Source: Gracilibacillus orientalis
GTDB lineage: Bacteria; Bacillota; Bacilli; Bacillales; Amphibacillaceae
NCBI RefSeq assembly: GCF_900114645.1
Contig: NZ_FOTR01000002.1
Span: forward strand, 310,001 to 374,000
DNA: 64,000 bases
Reading direction: 5' to 3'
A program made the translations under genes and the position numbers. Position 1 is the stretch's first letter, and each line of letters opens with the position of its first letter. A model generated the notes under the pieces. That model did not search any database. It was not told the origin of the DNA and was given only the letters and a program-made list of their open reading frames with translations. Of the stretch, positions 46,627-54,779 are shown in pieces.

Positions 46627-47592
46627 TTATGCACTATGACTCTTATCGATAGCACTTTTATTTTCCTTCTCTTGCTGCTTTCTGAAAATAGTCGCTACAA
46701 TTGGTCCCGAAATGTTATGCCACACACTAAAGATCGCACTTGGTACCGCTGATAATGGATTAAAGTGCGCAGCTGCAAGTGTTGCACCAAGTCCTGAATT
46801 TTGCATTCCCACTTCAATGGACACGGCTTTTTGTTGCTTCGGATCCATTTTCATTACTTTTCCTAGCCCATAACCAACTAGATAACCTAGCGCATTATGT
46901 AACACAACAATTAAGAAAATGATTAATCCTGTCTCCGCAATTTGTACATGGTTGACACTTACTACTGCCGTAACAATTGCCACGATACCAATTACCGATA
47001 CTAACGGAATTGCCTTTACTCCCGCTTCCACTTTGTCCTTCAATAACGCTTGAACGATTAAGCCTAACACGATCGGCACTAATACGATTTGCACAATCGA
47101 TACGAATAAAGACCCTGCAGATACTTCTAACCACTGACTAGCAAATAGATAAATAAGTGCTGGTGTCAAAAATGGTGCCAGAATCGTAGAAACCGCAGTA
47201 ATCGAAACGGATAATGCTGTATCCCCTTTGGACAAATATGTCATGACATTGGATGAAGTACCGCCTGGACAACAGCCAACTAAAATAACACCGACTGCTA
47301 CCTCTGTTGAAACAGGTAATAGCGTTACTAGTGCAAAGGCAAGCAATGGCATAATCATGAACTGCCCTACTACTCCAATCGCCACTTCTTTCGGACGTTT
47401 AAACGCTTCTTTAAAATCACTAGTAGATAGTGTAAGCCCCATACCAAACATAATGATTCCTAATAAAGGGGTGATATAGTCTGCTAACCACGTGAATCCT
47501 GAAGGTAGCAGAAATGATAAGACCGCAAATAGCACGACCCAAATGGCAAATGTATTTCCTACAAAACTACTAACTCTCTCTAATGCTTTCAT
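46627..47592 (-). CDS. bile acid:sodium symporter family transporter (YocS-like)
   Basis: The 321-residue membrane protein has about ten hydrophobic segments and family motifs MFGMGLTLSTSDF, VGCCPGGTSSNVMTYLSKGD and SIEVGMQNSGLGATLAAAHF. The two discontinuous helices around these motifs bind Na+ and substrate in the BASS family. It resembles B. subtilis YocS in length and motif spacing. Substrates of bacterial BASS proteins include organic anions such as pantoate; bile acids are unlikely here. It converges with the phosphatase gene. Confidence 0.9.
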   Translation of the reverse strand: MKALERVSSFVGNTFAIWVVLFAVLSFLLPSGFTWLADYITPLLGIIMFGMGLTLSTSDFKEAFKRPKEVAIGVVGQFMIMPLLAFALVTLLPVSTEVAVGVILVGCCPGGTSSNVMTYLSKGDTALSVSITAVSTILAPFLTPALIYLFASQWLEVSAGSLFVSIVQIVLVPIVLGLIVQALLKDKVEAGVKAIPLVSVIGIVAIVTAVVSVNHVQIAETGLIIFLIVVLHNALGYLVGYGLGKVMKMDPKQQKAVSIEVGMQNSGLGATLAAAHFNPLSAVPSAIFSVWHNISGPIVATIFRKQQEKENKSAIDKSHSA

Positions 47593-47927
47593 ATTACTCC
47601 CCCTCCTAGATACATATTTAGAAATTATATAATATTTTCAGAATTTTTTAAATAACATTTTAGGAATTTTTGTTTATCATATATTATCCATCAGTTATTT
47701 TACAATAATGAAAATCATACCTAACCAATCGTTTCACGAATAAAATAAACCGTGATACAAAGATTGGTAGCAATTATTGTCGTCTAACAAGCGTTTATTT
47801 TTATTAAAAATCATTTAATACATCTTTCTACATAATTATGATAAAATAAACTTGTTTAGTCTGAAAGCGTTCTTATTACATTCGATACCATAGAATACTT
47901 ATCATCAATTAAAGGGGGATACTTAGA
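47593..47927. other. 335-nt divergent intergenic region
   Basis: The region separates the symporter and the alditol oxidase genes. It holds a cre box at 47862-47875 and, upstream of that, TATGAT (47837-47842) with a poor -35 (tttaat, 17-nt spacer). On the minus strand a TATAAT-like box sits about 40 nt before the symporter start. Nothing else is seen. Confidence 0.5.
47862..47875 (+). promoter_or_regulatory. cre box upstream of the alditol oxidase gene
   Basis: TGAAAGCGTTCTTA matches the CcpA-binding consensus TGWAANCGNTNWCA at 13 of 14 positions. It lies 20 nt downstream of the putative -10 and 52 nt before the start codon, a roadblock position typical of carbon catabolite repression. Confidence 0.7.
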
Positions 47928-49193
47928 GTGGAGCAACAAAAAAACTGGGCAGGTAATTATACATATAGTACAGCAAACTGGCATGAACCTGAAAACGTTG
48001 TACAAATTCAAAATCTCGTAAAACAGTGTGATAAAGTAAGAGTAGTAGGTTCACGTCACTCATTTAATGGAATAGCAGATTCTAGCGAAAATATGGTTTC
48101 CTTACAAAAATTGAACAGAGTAATAGCATTAGATAGCGAAAACCAAACAATTACAGTTGAAGGCGGAATTATCTACAGTGATCTAAGTCACTTCCTTCAA
48201 GAAAATGGCTTCGCACTTGAGAATATGGCTTCATTGCCTCATATTTCAATTGCAGGTGCATGTGCAACAGCAACACACGGGTCAGGAGATCAAAACAGTT
48301 GTTTATCTAATTCAGTACGTGCGATGGAAGTCGTAACTGCAGATGGTGAATTGGTCGAATTTTCCCGAGATAAAAATGAAGAACAATTGAAAGGTGCAGT
48401 AGTAGGACTCGGTGGAATAGGAATAGTAACAAAGATGACATTGGACATCGTTCCATCCTTTCAAATCAGTCAATATGTGTTCGAAAATTTACCTTTGTCA
48501 CAACTAGAACACCATTTCGATGACATTTTCTCAAGCGCATACAGTGTTAGTTTATTTACAAACTGGGAAAGCGACACGATTAATCAAGTTTGGTTAAAAA
48601 AACTATATACAGATGAAAATCAAACGAAGATACCTACAGATTTATATGGTGCACAGCCAGCGACAGCCAATTCTCACCCTATCGCTGGAATTGAAGCTGT
48701 AAATTGTACCGAACAGATGGGTGTACCGGGTCCGTGGTTTGATAGACTGCCACATTTTCGTATTGACTTCACACCAAGCAGTGGAGATGAATTACAAACA
48801 GAATATATCATTCCAAGAAAACATGCATATGAGGCGTTAAAAGAAATTAGTACAATTCGTGAGCAGATTGCACCGCTTCTCCATGTTAATGAAATCCGAA
48901 GCATTGCCAAAGATGATCTATGGATGAGCCCATGTTATAAGCAGGATTCGATTGGGATTCATCTTACATGGAAAGATGACTGGGAATCCGTACAAAAAGT
49001 GCTGCCAAAAATTGAAGAAATACTTGCACCTTATCAAGCTCGTCCGCATTGGGGCAAACTATTTACCATGCCAAAAGAAAAGATACAACCGCTCTATGAA
49101 AAACGAACGGACTTTCAGCAATTACTTCAGCACTATGATCCAAAAGGTAAATTCCGTAATGAGTTTTTAGATACTTATGTTTTTGGAGAATAA
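47928..49193 (+). CDS. alditol oxidase-like FAD oxidase
   Basis: The 421-residue flavoprotein resembles Streptomyces alditol oxidase over its length: NWAGNYTYS at the start, RVVGSRHSFNGIAD with the His that binds FAD covalently (H44; H46 in AldO), NMASLPHISIAGACATATHGSG, and the C-terminal PHWGKLFTMP. The family oxidises C1 of xylitol or sorbitol to the aldose, forming H2O2. It belongs to the larger VAO/gulonolactone-oxidase group, so other polyols or aldonolactones are possible. The start is GTG after AAAGGGGG. The cre box suggests repression on preferred sugars. Confidence 0.88.
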   Translation: MEQQKNWAGNYTYSTANWHEPENVVQIQNLVKQCDKVRVVGSRHSFNGIADSSENMVSLQKLNRVIALDSENQTITVEGGIIYSDLSHFLQENGFALENMASLPHISIAGACATATHGSGDQNSCLSNSVRAMEVVTADGELVEFSRDKNEEQLKGAVVGLGGIGIVTKMTLDIVPSFQISQYVFENLPLSQLEHHFDDIFSSAYSVSLFTNWESDTINQVWLKKLYTDENQTKIPTDLYGAQPATANSHPIAGIEAVNCTEQMGVPGPWFDRLPHFRIDFTPSSGDELQTEYIIPRKHAYEALKEISTIREQIAPLLHVNEIRSIAKDDLWMSPCYKQDSIGIHLTWKDDWESVQKVLPKIEEILAPYQARPHWGKLFTMPKEKIQPLYEKRTDFQQLLQHYDPKGKFRNEFLDTYVFGE

Positions 49194-49200
49194 ATGATAA

Positions 49201-49246
49201 AGTGCCTGTCATTATCGCGAGGATAATCGCAATAGTGACAGGCACT
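49201..49246. terminator. large hairpin after the alditol oxidase gene
   Basis: agtgcctgtca and tgacaggcact form a perfect 11-bp stem and enclose a smaller attatc/gataat hairpin. No T run follows on the plus strand, so it may be a processing or attenuating structure. Its agtgcct arm recurs in the inverted repeat at 33155. Confidence 0.6.
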
Positions 49247-49322
49247 CTTCATAATACTTCGTTTGTTATTGAATAAAGAGTACCCCATTCTAGAGCATTG
49301 CCATATCATACATGAAACACTA

Positions 49323-49766
49323 TTATAAATCTTTCTTTAGAACTATTCTGTTATTACTTATTAGATAATCATTCTTTTTGTAAAATGTTTCGGCAAGTCC
49401 CTCCTTTGAAGTTAACAGATAGAGGCTTTTAGTATCTCTTTTCTTTAGTTCAGTCTCTAAATATTTAAGTAGTTTAGTTCCATATCCCTTACCTTGAATT
49501 TCATTATTTACACAAAGTTCTGCTAAATAATATGTTAGCCCATGGTAAGACTTCTTTGTATTCCCTGCTATAAAACCAATTAACTTATCCCCATTGTAAA
49601 GTGAAAAACCTAGAAATTTAGGTGTATTGATCAAATCAGTAAGTCTTTCTTTAGCAATTTCATAACTCCAAGTTTCATTCCAAGGCTCACTATTAAAAAC
49701 ACTTATATATAAATCAATACATTGATTCAATTTGTCAATTGTCATTGTTTCTATTCGTTCTGGCAT
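49323..49766 (-). CDS. GNAT N-acetyltransferase
   Basis: The 147-residue protein shows SEPWNETWSYEIAKERLTDL near the N-terminus, KLIGFIAGNTKKS, a beta-4 strand LAELCVNNEIQGKGYGTKLL with the acetyl-CoA loop (QGKGYG), and AETFYKKNDYL. It resembles small aminoglycoside- or amine-type acetyltransferases; the substrate is unknown. GGAGG precedes ATG. It is the last gene of the same-strand array of small genes that extends to 54.8 kb. Confidence 0.87.
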   Translation of the reverse strand: MPERIETMTIDKLNQCIDLYISVFNSEPWNETWSYEIAKERLTDLINTPKFLGFSLYNGDKLIGFIAGNTKKSYHGLTYYLAELCVNNEIQGKGYGTKLLKYLETELKKRDTKSLYLLTSKEGLAETFYKKNDYLISNNRIVLKKDL

Positions 49767-49990
49767 TATTATTCCTCCATTTGATGCATTGGCTTATTTT
49801 TATATCAATCATTTATTCAACATCAAATATACTTTCTCGATAGTACTGTCTCTTCTTTTTTCAACATAATATTCCATGCATTCTTCGAGGTATTCAAAAT
49901 AAAAAAGGTGATCATTTGATAACCACCATGTTTAACTCTTGCATTCATAACATAAGTACCACTCTTCACCATTTGATTATTTTCTGGGAA
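49767..49990. other. intergenic segment with a short coding remnant
   Basis: Between the GNAT start and the frameshifted lipoprotein gene there is one terminator-like element (49901-49943). Between that element and the GNAT gene, a minus-strand open frame of about 29 codons (about 49809-49899) reads EYLEECMEYYVEKRRD... It lacks a start and ribosome site and may be the tail of a lost gene. Confidence 0.4.
49901..49943 (-). repeat. conserved hairpin-terminator element, copy 1
   Basis: On the minus strand TGCAAGAGTTAAACAT (49943-49928) is followed by a hairpin (GGT-atca/tgat-ACC) and a T run. The 16-mer and the downstream CAAATGATC recur at 52553-52586 with identical spacing, while the stem bases differ but still pair. 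Confidence 0.75.
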
Positions 49991-50613
49991 TTAGTTAGAG
50001 TTTACACTTTCTTTTTCTACCTTTATTTTCAGTAAAAGCACTCGGTCATCTTGTTTAACCATCCTGTTTATTGCTTCCTCATCTTTTAGATCAACTGGGC
50101 TAATCGAATTACCTTTTATTTCTCGATAAGCCGCTAATATTTTTGTTTCTACAACTTTAACTCTACTTCTTCTTTTCCAATGGCATATTCCAAGCTGCTT
50201 CCAATAGAAGTCATAGGTTTTAGATCAATTTTCGATGGTTGTGTACTTGCTCCCGGTCCATACAGGAATACTAAAGCGTCCTCTGAATTTTCATTTATCA
50301 TTCCAAAACCCAAAGGCCCCTCGTCAACATCTTCTGGGCTATTACCGTAAGACAACTGAGTTAATGGTTGGGAATCTTTTTTTCCATCAATGTATCTTTC
50401 GACCCAAAGGGTTACCCACCTTTTATCCGCACTAGGTAAATAAAAGTAAAAGTTAAATAAAACTCCTAAACTTAAATCCCTAAAAGTTTTCTCATATTCA
50501 GAATTTTGGTTTATTGAGATCGTAGGTGCATCGACCTCGTCCTTATCAGAACAGCCAACATTAATTAGAACAAAGAAAAAAAGCATAATTAAAAACAAAT
50601 AAGACCTTTTCAA
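49991..50613 (-). pseudogene. frameshifted lipoprotein gene
   Basis: From the TTG start (6 nt after GGAAGGTGG) the frame encodes a lipoprotein with lipobox NVGC and stops after 154 residues at ...GKEEVELKL. The neighbouring frame then stays open from the same point for 55 more codons (VVETKILAAYREIKGN ... VEKESVNSN) to TAA at 49991. Adding a single A to the AAA before the stop (TTAAAG to TTAAAAG) joins the two parts into one protein of about 207 residues. This looks like a recent one-base deletion in an A run, or a sequencing error. The family is unknown to me; the mature part is hydrophilic. Confidence 0.65.
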
Positions 50614-50730
50614 AGAGTTCCACCTTCCTTATTCTTTTCTACTATCACTGCCCTGGATGTAAATTACTTATTCTCTACGAAAATTTCGATTACCCCTGTT
50701 CAACCATCCTGCTTTTAGACATCAATAAGA

Positions 50731-50768
50731 AAAAGAGCAAACCCTGTCTCTTATGGGTGGCAGTCGCT
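50731..50768 (-). terminator. terminator element after the CxxC protein gene
   Basis: On the minus strand AGC-gactgcc-ACCC and GGGT-tt-GCT pair, followed by CTTTTTC. It is one of the hairpin elements separating the small genes of this array. Confidence 0.6.
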
Positions 50769-50796
50769 TGTTATAGTATTTGAAACTAAAATACAT

Positions 50797-51102
50797 TTAT
50801 CTTGCAACTCTCACATATCTAACAAAAAATGGTGCTATAAAAATGGTGAATGATCCGATCACCAAAAATACAATTAAACTAATACCGTTTGAGGTATCGT
50901 ATTTCATCAAGAAATAAAATACAAGTATTGGAATGAACCTAAAAAACATTTCTAAAATATAAGATAGAATAGTAATCTTATATTCTTCACCACAATCGGA
51001 ACATTCAATCTCTGGTCGTATAAACAAATTTCTAGTAGACTTTTGAACTTCTCGCCAGCTAAATTGTTTTTTGCATTTAGTACAGTACCTCTCTACCTTC
51101 AT
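50797..51102 (-). CDS. small membrane protein with CxxC-CxxC zinc ribbon
   Basis: The 101-residue protein starts with a zinc-ribbon-like pair, YCTKCKKQFSW (C7, C10) and IECSDCGEEY (C34, C37), spaced as in the Bacillus 'cxxc_20_cxxc' family. Two hydrophobic segments follow (about 47-67 and 74-95). Function is unknown. The gene lies 56 nt downstream of the NUDIX gene on the same strand, without a hairpin between them, so the two may be co-transcribed. GGAGGAG precedes ATG. Confidence 0.8.
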   Translation of the reverse strand: MKVERYCTKCKKQFSWREVQKSTRNLFIRPEIECSDCGEEYKITILSYILEMFFRFIPILVFYFLMKYDTSNGISLIVFLVIGSFTIFIAPFFVRYVRVAR

Positions 51103-51158
51103 AATCTCCTCCTTTTTAAGTGTTTATTTCACCATAAAAATCCACTCTTGGAAAAATA

Positions 51159-51659
51159 TTATCCAATAATCGGTAGTTGTTTTTTCGATAATAAATCATC
51201 GACAAGCATCTTATGTTCAGTAAATATATTCTCTGGTAGTTTTTTAAGTGAATAAAATTTATTCTGTATTGATTCCTCGTTACTTTCAATTAGCTCCCCA
51301 CTATACTTTTTACAAATAAATGATATTAAAACCAGTGATACTTGGTCACCATTAGAAAAAGTCTTGTCATATTGAGGACCAGAATAAATCCCAAACAATT
51401 CAACTTCTTCTAATCTAAGTCCCGTTTCTTCGTAAACTTCCCTTTTAGCTGTATCTTGAACGTTTTCACCCAATTCCATAAATCCGCCTGGAAATCCCCA
51501 TTGGCCATTATCAGAACGTTTTTGCATCAACACTCGATTTTCTTTATCAAATACAAATGCCCCAGCAACAACCATAATAACCTTCTCGTTTCCTACCATT
51601 GAATTAAAAAAACTTTTGACTATAACCTCTTTTAAATTAAAACTACCAATTATATCCAT
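51159..51659 (-). CDS. NUDIX hydrolase
   Basis: The protein carries the NUDIX box GFMELGENVQDTAKREVYEETGLRLEE, with the usual Gly, the REVxEE core and following G. It also has the upstream strand VVAGAFVFDKENRVLMQKRS and the downstream SLVLISFICKKYSGEL. Such enzymes hydrolyse nucleoside diphosphates linked to another moiety. The start is unclear. ATG 51659 directly follows the T run of the previous terminator element and has no ribosome site. ATG 51599 fits the homologous N-terminus (MVGNEKVIMV). ATG 51575 has GAGAAGG 5 nt upstream. The promoter or start region may have been lost when the element inserted. Confidence 0.82.
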   Translation of the reverse strand: MDIIGSFNLKEVIVKSFFNSMVGNEKVIMVVAGAFVFDKENRVLMQKRSDNGQWGFPGGFMELGENVQDTAKREVYEETGLRLEEVELFGIYSGPQYDKTFSNGDQVSLVLISFICKKYSGELIESNEESIQNKFYSLKKLPENIFTEHKMLVDDLLSKKQLPIIG

Positions 51660-51703
51660 AAAAAAAGCGCACAATCCCTACTTAATTGAAGTAGCGTCCC
51701 GCT
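51660..51703 (-). terminator. terminator element before the NUDIX gene
   Basis: On the minus strand AGCG-ggacg-CTACTT-caatt-AAGTAG-ggattgtg-CGCT forms a two-step hairpin followed by seven T, right after the stop of the lipoprotein gene at 51719. Confidence 0.75.
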
Positions 51704-51718
51704 AGTGTAATAAGGTAC

Positions 51719-52243
51719 TTATTCAATATTTAAAGAAAAAGAATAGCTTGCAGTACCTTGTTCCCATTGTACTAACACATCATAAATAACTTTGCCTTTA
51801 CCAGTAAGAACTACTTTATCAGAATTGCTAATAATATTGTTGTCGTCATCCCATATTCTCACGATATAACTATCTGGCTGTTTTTCGAAGTCGAGTTCGA
51901 CATTGCTGTCAGCTGTTACTTCCGTTGGATTATGATTTTTAACCAACTCTGGTGGTGCAAGAGAATCTGCATGAATTTCAGCCGATGTCCCATCTCCGCT
52001 TTCATAATTCCAATTGTAAGTACCAAGTGCTGGTCTAACAATTTCTTCTCCAACATAGACAGTTAAACCAGGGGGCTTTGGCCTAGTAGTTTTCGGAGGT
52101 TGCTCAGTAGTTTCCTTATTACTAGTCTTTATAGGCTTATTATCATTATCAGAATTACTGTTGGTTTCATCTACTTCAGAACATCCCAATATTGATAAAA
52201 AAGTTATAAAAGCAAAAATAGATAAAACTAATTTAAACTTCAT
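51719..52243 (-). CDS. putative lipoprotein of unknown function
   Basis: A 174-residue lipoprotein with signal peptide and lipobox SILGC, an Asn/Asp/Lys/Thr linker including a proline-rich piece (QPPKTTRPKPPGLTVYVG), and a beta-rich domain with PALGTYNWNYESGDGTS and YDVLVQWEQGTASYSF. The ending resembles small extracellular beta-sandwich domains of Bacillus lipoproteins. The ATG is 5 nt after GGAGGG, with a TTG one codon earlier. No functional assignment is possible. Confidence 0.7.
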   Translation of the reverse strand: MKFKLVLSIFAFITFLSILGCSEVDETNSNSDNDNKPIKTSNKETTEQPPKTTRPKPPGLTVYVGEEIVRPALGTYNWNYESGDGTSAEIHADSLAPPELVKNHNPTEVTADSNVELDFEKQPDSYIVRIWDDDNNIISNSDKVVLTGKGKVIYDVLVQWEQGTASYSFSLNIE

Positions 52244-52246
52244 CAA

Positions 52247-52611
52247 ATCCCTCCTTATTTATTAGTCAACAAAAATATAAATAAGTTACATTACGAAATT
52301 TCTTAATTAACTCCACTGCCTTTTACTAAAAAAAAGCGAATACTCTTGTTCAGCATTCACACACATTCTTTAATGTGTAACACTTCACAAAGTGTCATTG
52401 CTTAAATCTAATCATGAAGGTGGAGTCATTCTAATTTTTACTTACTATTCTTGTTGATCACCCCTGTACTTAGATTTAATCAATTATCTTTACCCTTATA
52501 AAAATTCGAAGCAATCACTGAAATCACTCCAATTATAAAAACAGAAAAATACGATCATTTGTGGATCGCTATGTTTAACTCTTGCACCTGTTAATTGAAG
52601 AACTAGAACTA
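52247..52611. other. 365-nt intergenic region with two terminator-like elements
   Basis: The right part holds copy 2 of the conserved element (52546-52586). The left part, at about 52331-52358, has a weaker hairpin (gaat/attc) with a T7 run on the minus strand. Between them no convincing reading frame remains. Two terminators without a gene between them suggest that a gene was lost here. Confidence 0.5.
52546..52586 (-). repeat. conserved hairpin-terminator element, copy 2
   Basis: TGCAAGAGTTAAACAT (minus strand, 52586-52571) is followed by GCGATC-cacaaat-GATCG and a T-rich stretch. Compared with copy 1 at 49901 the flanks are identical and equally spaced, while the stem differs and is still paired. 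Confidence 0.75.
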
Positions 52612-53151
52612 TTATGTTGGTGACATTAATAAATTAACAGCTTCATTAAAATTCTTTGAAATAAAATCAGGTCTTATTTCACCCCATCGACCAAAAAATT
52701 GATTGTTTATGTATTTATAATAGGTTTCTTTTCCACTACCTGTTTGAACTAAAATTTTCATGCATCCAACTTCATCTGCTGCTATTAAATCCGTCCACCT
52801 ATCCCCTATGACCACACATTTCTTTAAATCCAAATTATTATCGTTAGCTGCCTTTTTAAGCATTCCTGAAGCAGGCTTTCTACATTCACAACCTTCATGA
52901 TGTTGGTGAGGACAAAGATATATTTTATCAAAACCAAAATCTCTTAGTTCTTTATCAAAACTATCAAATGTAACTTCTCCCATAGAAATTCCAGGTTGGT
53001 TAGTAAAAGAACAAATTAGAGCACCAGATTCTTTTAATTGATGTATTGACTTTGATACATTTGGAAATAGTTCAAATTCTCCTGGGTAAATCACCTTATC
53101 GCTACCTCCGATAGTACCATCCCTATCAAGGAAAACTGCTTGTATGTAAAT
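52612..53151 (-). CDS. HAD-IIIA phosphatase (GmhB-like), probable ATT start
   Basis: The 179-residue protein has the HAD motif I FLDRDGT (catalytic Asp pair), motif II CSFTNQPG, the zinc loop CPHQHHEGCECRKP (CxH...CxC) and motif III VIGDRWTDLIAA. This is the GmhB/HisB-N subgroup that dephosphorylates sugar bisphosphates. The first usable GTG (53094) lies after motif I and would remove the nucleophile. The upstream frame is open, and GGAGG lies 9 nt before an in-frame ATT at 53151. This rare start codon is known from infC. An ATA two codons later is the other option. Confidence 0.82.
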   Translation of the reverse strand: MYIQAVFLDRDGTIGGSDKVIYPGEFELFPNVSKSIHQLKESGALICSFTNQPGISMGEVTFDSFDKELRDFGFDKIYLCPHQHHEGCECRKPASGMLKKAANDNNLDLKKCVVIGDRWTDLIAADEVGCMKILVQTGSGKETYYKYINNQFFGRWGEIRPDFISKNFNEAVNLLMSPT

Positions 53152-53231
53152 ATCTTTACACCTCCTAGCTCAATGGTTAATCAAGACTGCTATAAAACTA
53201 TTCTACTCTATTATTAAGCTAAACAATTACT

Positions 53232-53253
53232 TGCTTAAAGCTATCGATAAGCA
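53232..53253 (-). terminator. short hairpin after the lipoprotein gene
   Basis: tgctta and taagca enclose the palindrome tatcgata. There is no T run, so its role as a terminator is doubtful. Confidence 0.35.
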
Positions 53254-53267
53254 CGATATTAATGGCA

Positions 53268-53657
53268 TTATCCTTCTCTCAATCCTAAATATCGTATTTC
53301 CTTATCATTCACTTTTACTATATAAATACCACTTTTTTCAACAGGTTCGTATATTTTAGTTCCAACTGTCAATTTAGTTGCAGTAAAATTCTCAAACTCG
53401 TCACTATTGTTAGTTTGTTCTTTAATCTCACCGACTTCCTCGCCTAAAGTTAATTCTTTCTCATTTACCCATTCAAGATCTTCTGCATTACTATATACAA
53501 TACCATTTAGGACAAATATATCTGCATTCTCATTCTTTGTTAAAATTTCTTCAGCAGTTGGGTTACCAATATGAATTTCCGAGTTTTCAGTTGTTTGATT
53601 ATTACAAGCTACTAATATAATTGATAATAAAACGAAAGATAACTCTCTTTTAAACAT
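53268..53657 (-). CDS. small putative lipoprotein
   Basis: A 129-residue lipoprotein with lipobox ILVAC and a mature domain containing NPTAEEILTKNENADIFVLNGIVYSNAEDLEWV and a C-terminal GIYIVKVNDKEIRYLG. It resembles small Bacillus lipoproteins that recur in gene arrays of this kind. Function unknown. GGGG precedes ATG with 7 nt spacing. A strong hairpin with unrelated sequence lies upstream. Confidence 0.72.
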   Translation of the reverse strand: MFKRELSFVLLSIILVACNNQTTENSEIHIGNPTAEEILTKNENADIFVLNGIVYSNAEDLEWVNEKELTLGEEVGEIKEQTNNSDEFENFTATKLTVGTKIYEPVEKSGIYIVKVNDKEIRYLGLREG

Positions 53658-53733
53658 ACAAAAACCCCTTTACAAATTAGACGATTTACAAAAGACTTAA
53701 CCTTCAACTTATTCAACCCTTCCGCCAGTTAGG

Positions 53734-53753
53734 ATTGCTGGTCGTTCAGCAAT
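53734..53753 (-). terminator. hairpin element between array genes
   Basis: attgctg and cagcaat form a perfect 7-bp stem around ggtcgtt-type loop bases, just after the stop of the membrane-protein gene. No long T run follows. Confidence 0.5.
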
Positions 53754-53776
53754 CGTCCTAGATTGGTTAAAGCTCA

Positions 53777-54103
53777 CTAAAAGTAATCTAACAATAATAT
53801 ATATACAGATACACTGAGAACGAAGATTGTAGAAAAAAGTAATAACATTAAATATTCTTTTTTACCGATAACTAGCATTTCAACAACCCGAACAGCACTA
53901 GATAATCCTAAGGTAAAGAGCATAGCAAAAATTAATAAAGTCGGAGAATCAGTTGACGGATTTGAACTTACTAATCCCGAAATAGATATGAATAACACTC
54001 GAACTGCAAAATAAATCATTAAGATACTTAAAAAAATATCTAAAGCTAAAAATAACTTATTTCTCTCTCTATACTTTCTTTGAATCTCTCCTACTATTTT
54101 CAA
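53777..54103 (-). CDS. small membrane protein of unknown function
   Basis: The 108-residue product has a basic N-terminus (KIVGEIQRKYRERNK) and three hydrophobic segments (about residues 17-39, 49-66 and 80-105). I do not recognise it. The TTG start chosen lies 10 nt after GGGGG. The open frame extends 41 codons upstream into the previous lipoprotein gene but without a ribosome site. The 106-nt gap to the upstream gene holds no hairpin. Confidence 0.6.
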   Translation of the reverse strand: MKIVGEIQRKYRERNKLFLALDIFLSILMIYFAVRVLFISISGLVSSNPSTDSPTLLIFAMLFTLGLSSAVRVVEMLVIGKKEYLMLLLFSTIFVLSVSVYILLLDYF

Positions 54104-54209
54104 CTTTACCAGTCCCCCTATTTTAAAAATTAAATTCCTCCATAGGCATACGATTAAACAAGTTAAAGATAGAAAATATGAAATTTCACTGATTAAATTA
54201 ATAATTCCC

Positions 54210-54779
54210 TTACATTGAATTAGCAATTTTAATTAACTCTGCTTTCAATTCCTCATTGTTTTCACTAAAATACATCAGTTGTAAAGCATATTCTTTTTCT
54301 TCATAAAACCAATATAATTCTGCTCCATTGATTTCTTTATTAACCTTGAACAATCCTGTGATCCCATCTTTAATTTCGATTTCGTTATAACCATTCGTAT
54401 CAGAATATTTGCTATAATATCTATCAAAATTTGCAATAGTATAATTCACATTTGGAATGGCTGCTTGAGTAATAGAACCTTCCTGCCATTTAGCACCTTC
54501 TTCTATTGAAGGATATCTGATAGATGTTACTACTCTTTCCTCACTGTTTTCCCAGCCAGTTATAACCACCTTTGTTTTTTCGTTCTCAAATGGGAAATAA
54601 GAAGGATACTTCATTTCATAAGGCAATGCTTCTTCTGCTATTTCTTTTTCTACTGGTTTATATCTGGTGTTTATATCTTCCTGCTCTACTTCGAGGTTCC
54701 TAGTATCCAATGCTCCATTAGACACGCAAGCACTCATAATAGGCAATATGAACATGACCAATATAATTCGTTTAAACAA
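54210..54779 (-). CDS. putative lipoprotein, DUF4367-like
   Basis: A 189-residue lipoprotein with lipobox MSAC. The mature domain contains YEMKYPSYFPFENEKTKVVITGW, GITGLFKVNKEINGAELYWFYEEKEYALQL and ELIKIANSM. The EYALQL...IANSM ending resembles the DUF4367 extracytoplasmic domain found on some anti-sigma-like proteins. Function unknown. The TTG start lies 7 nt after GGGG. It is the first gene of the array in the direction of transcription. Confidence 0.65.
   Translation of the reverse strand: MFKRIILVMFILPIMSACVSNGALDTRNLEVEQEDINTRYKPVEKEIAEEALPYEMKYPSYFPFENEKTKVVITGWENSEERVVTSIRYPSIEEGAKWQEGSITQAAIPNVNYTIANFDRYYSKYSDTNGYNEIEIKDGITGLFKVNKEINGAELYWFYEEKEYALQLMYFSENNEELKAELIKIANSM

Noticed and set aside
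46627-47592. Bile acid importer
   Set aside because: The family name reflects mammalian members; nothing here indicates bile acid use, so only the family is reported.
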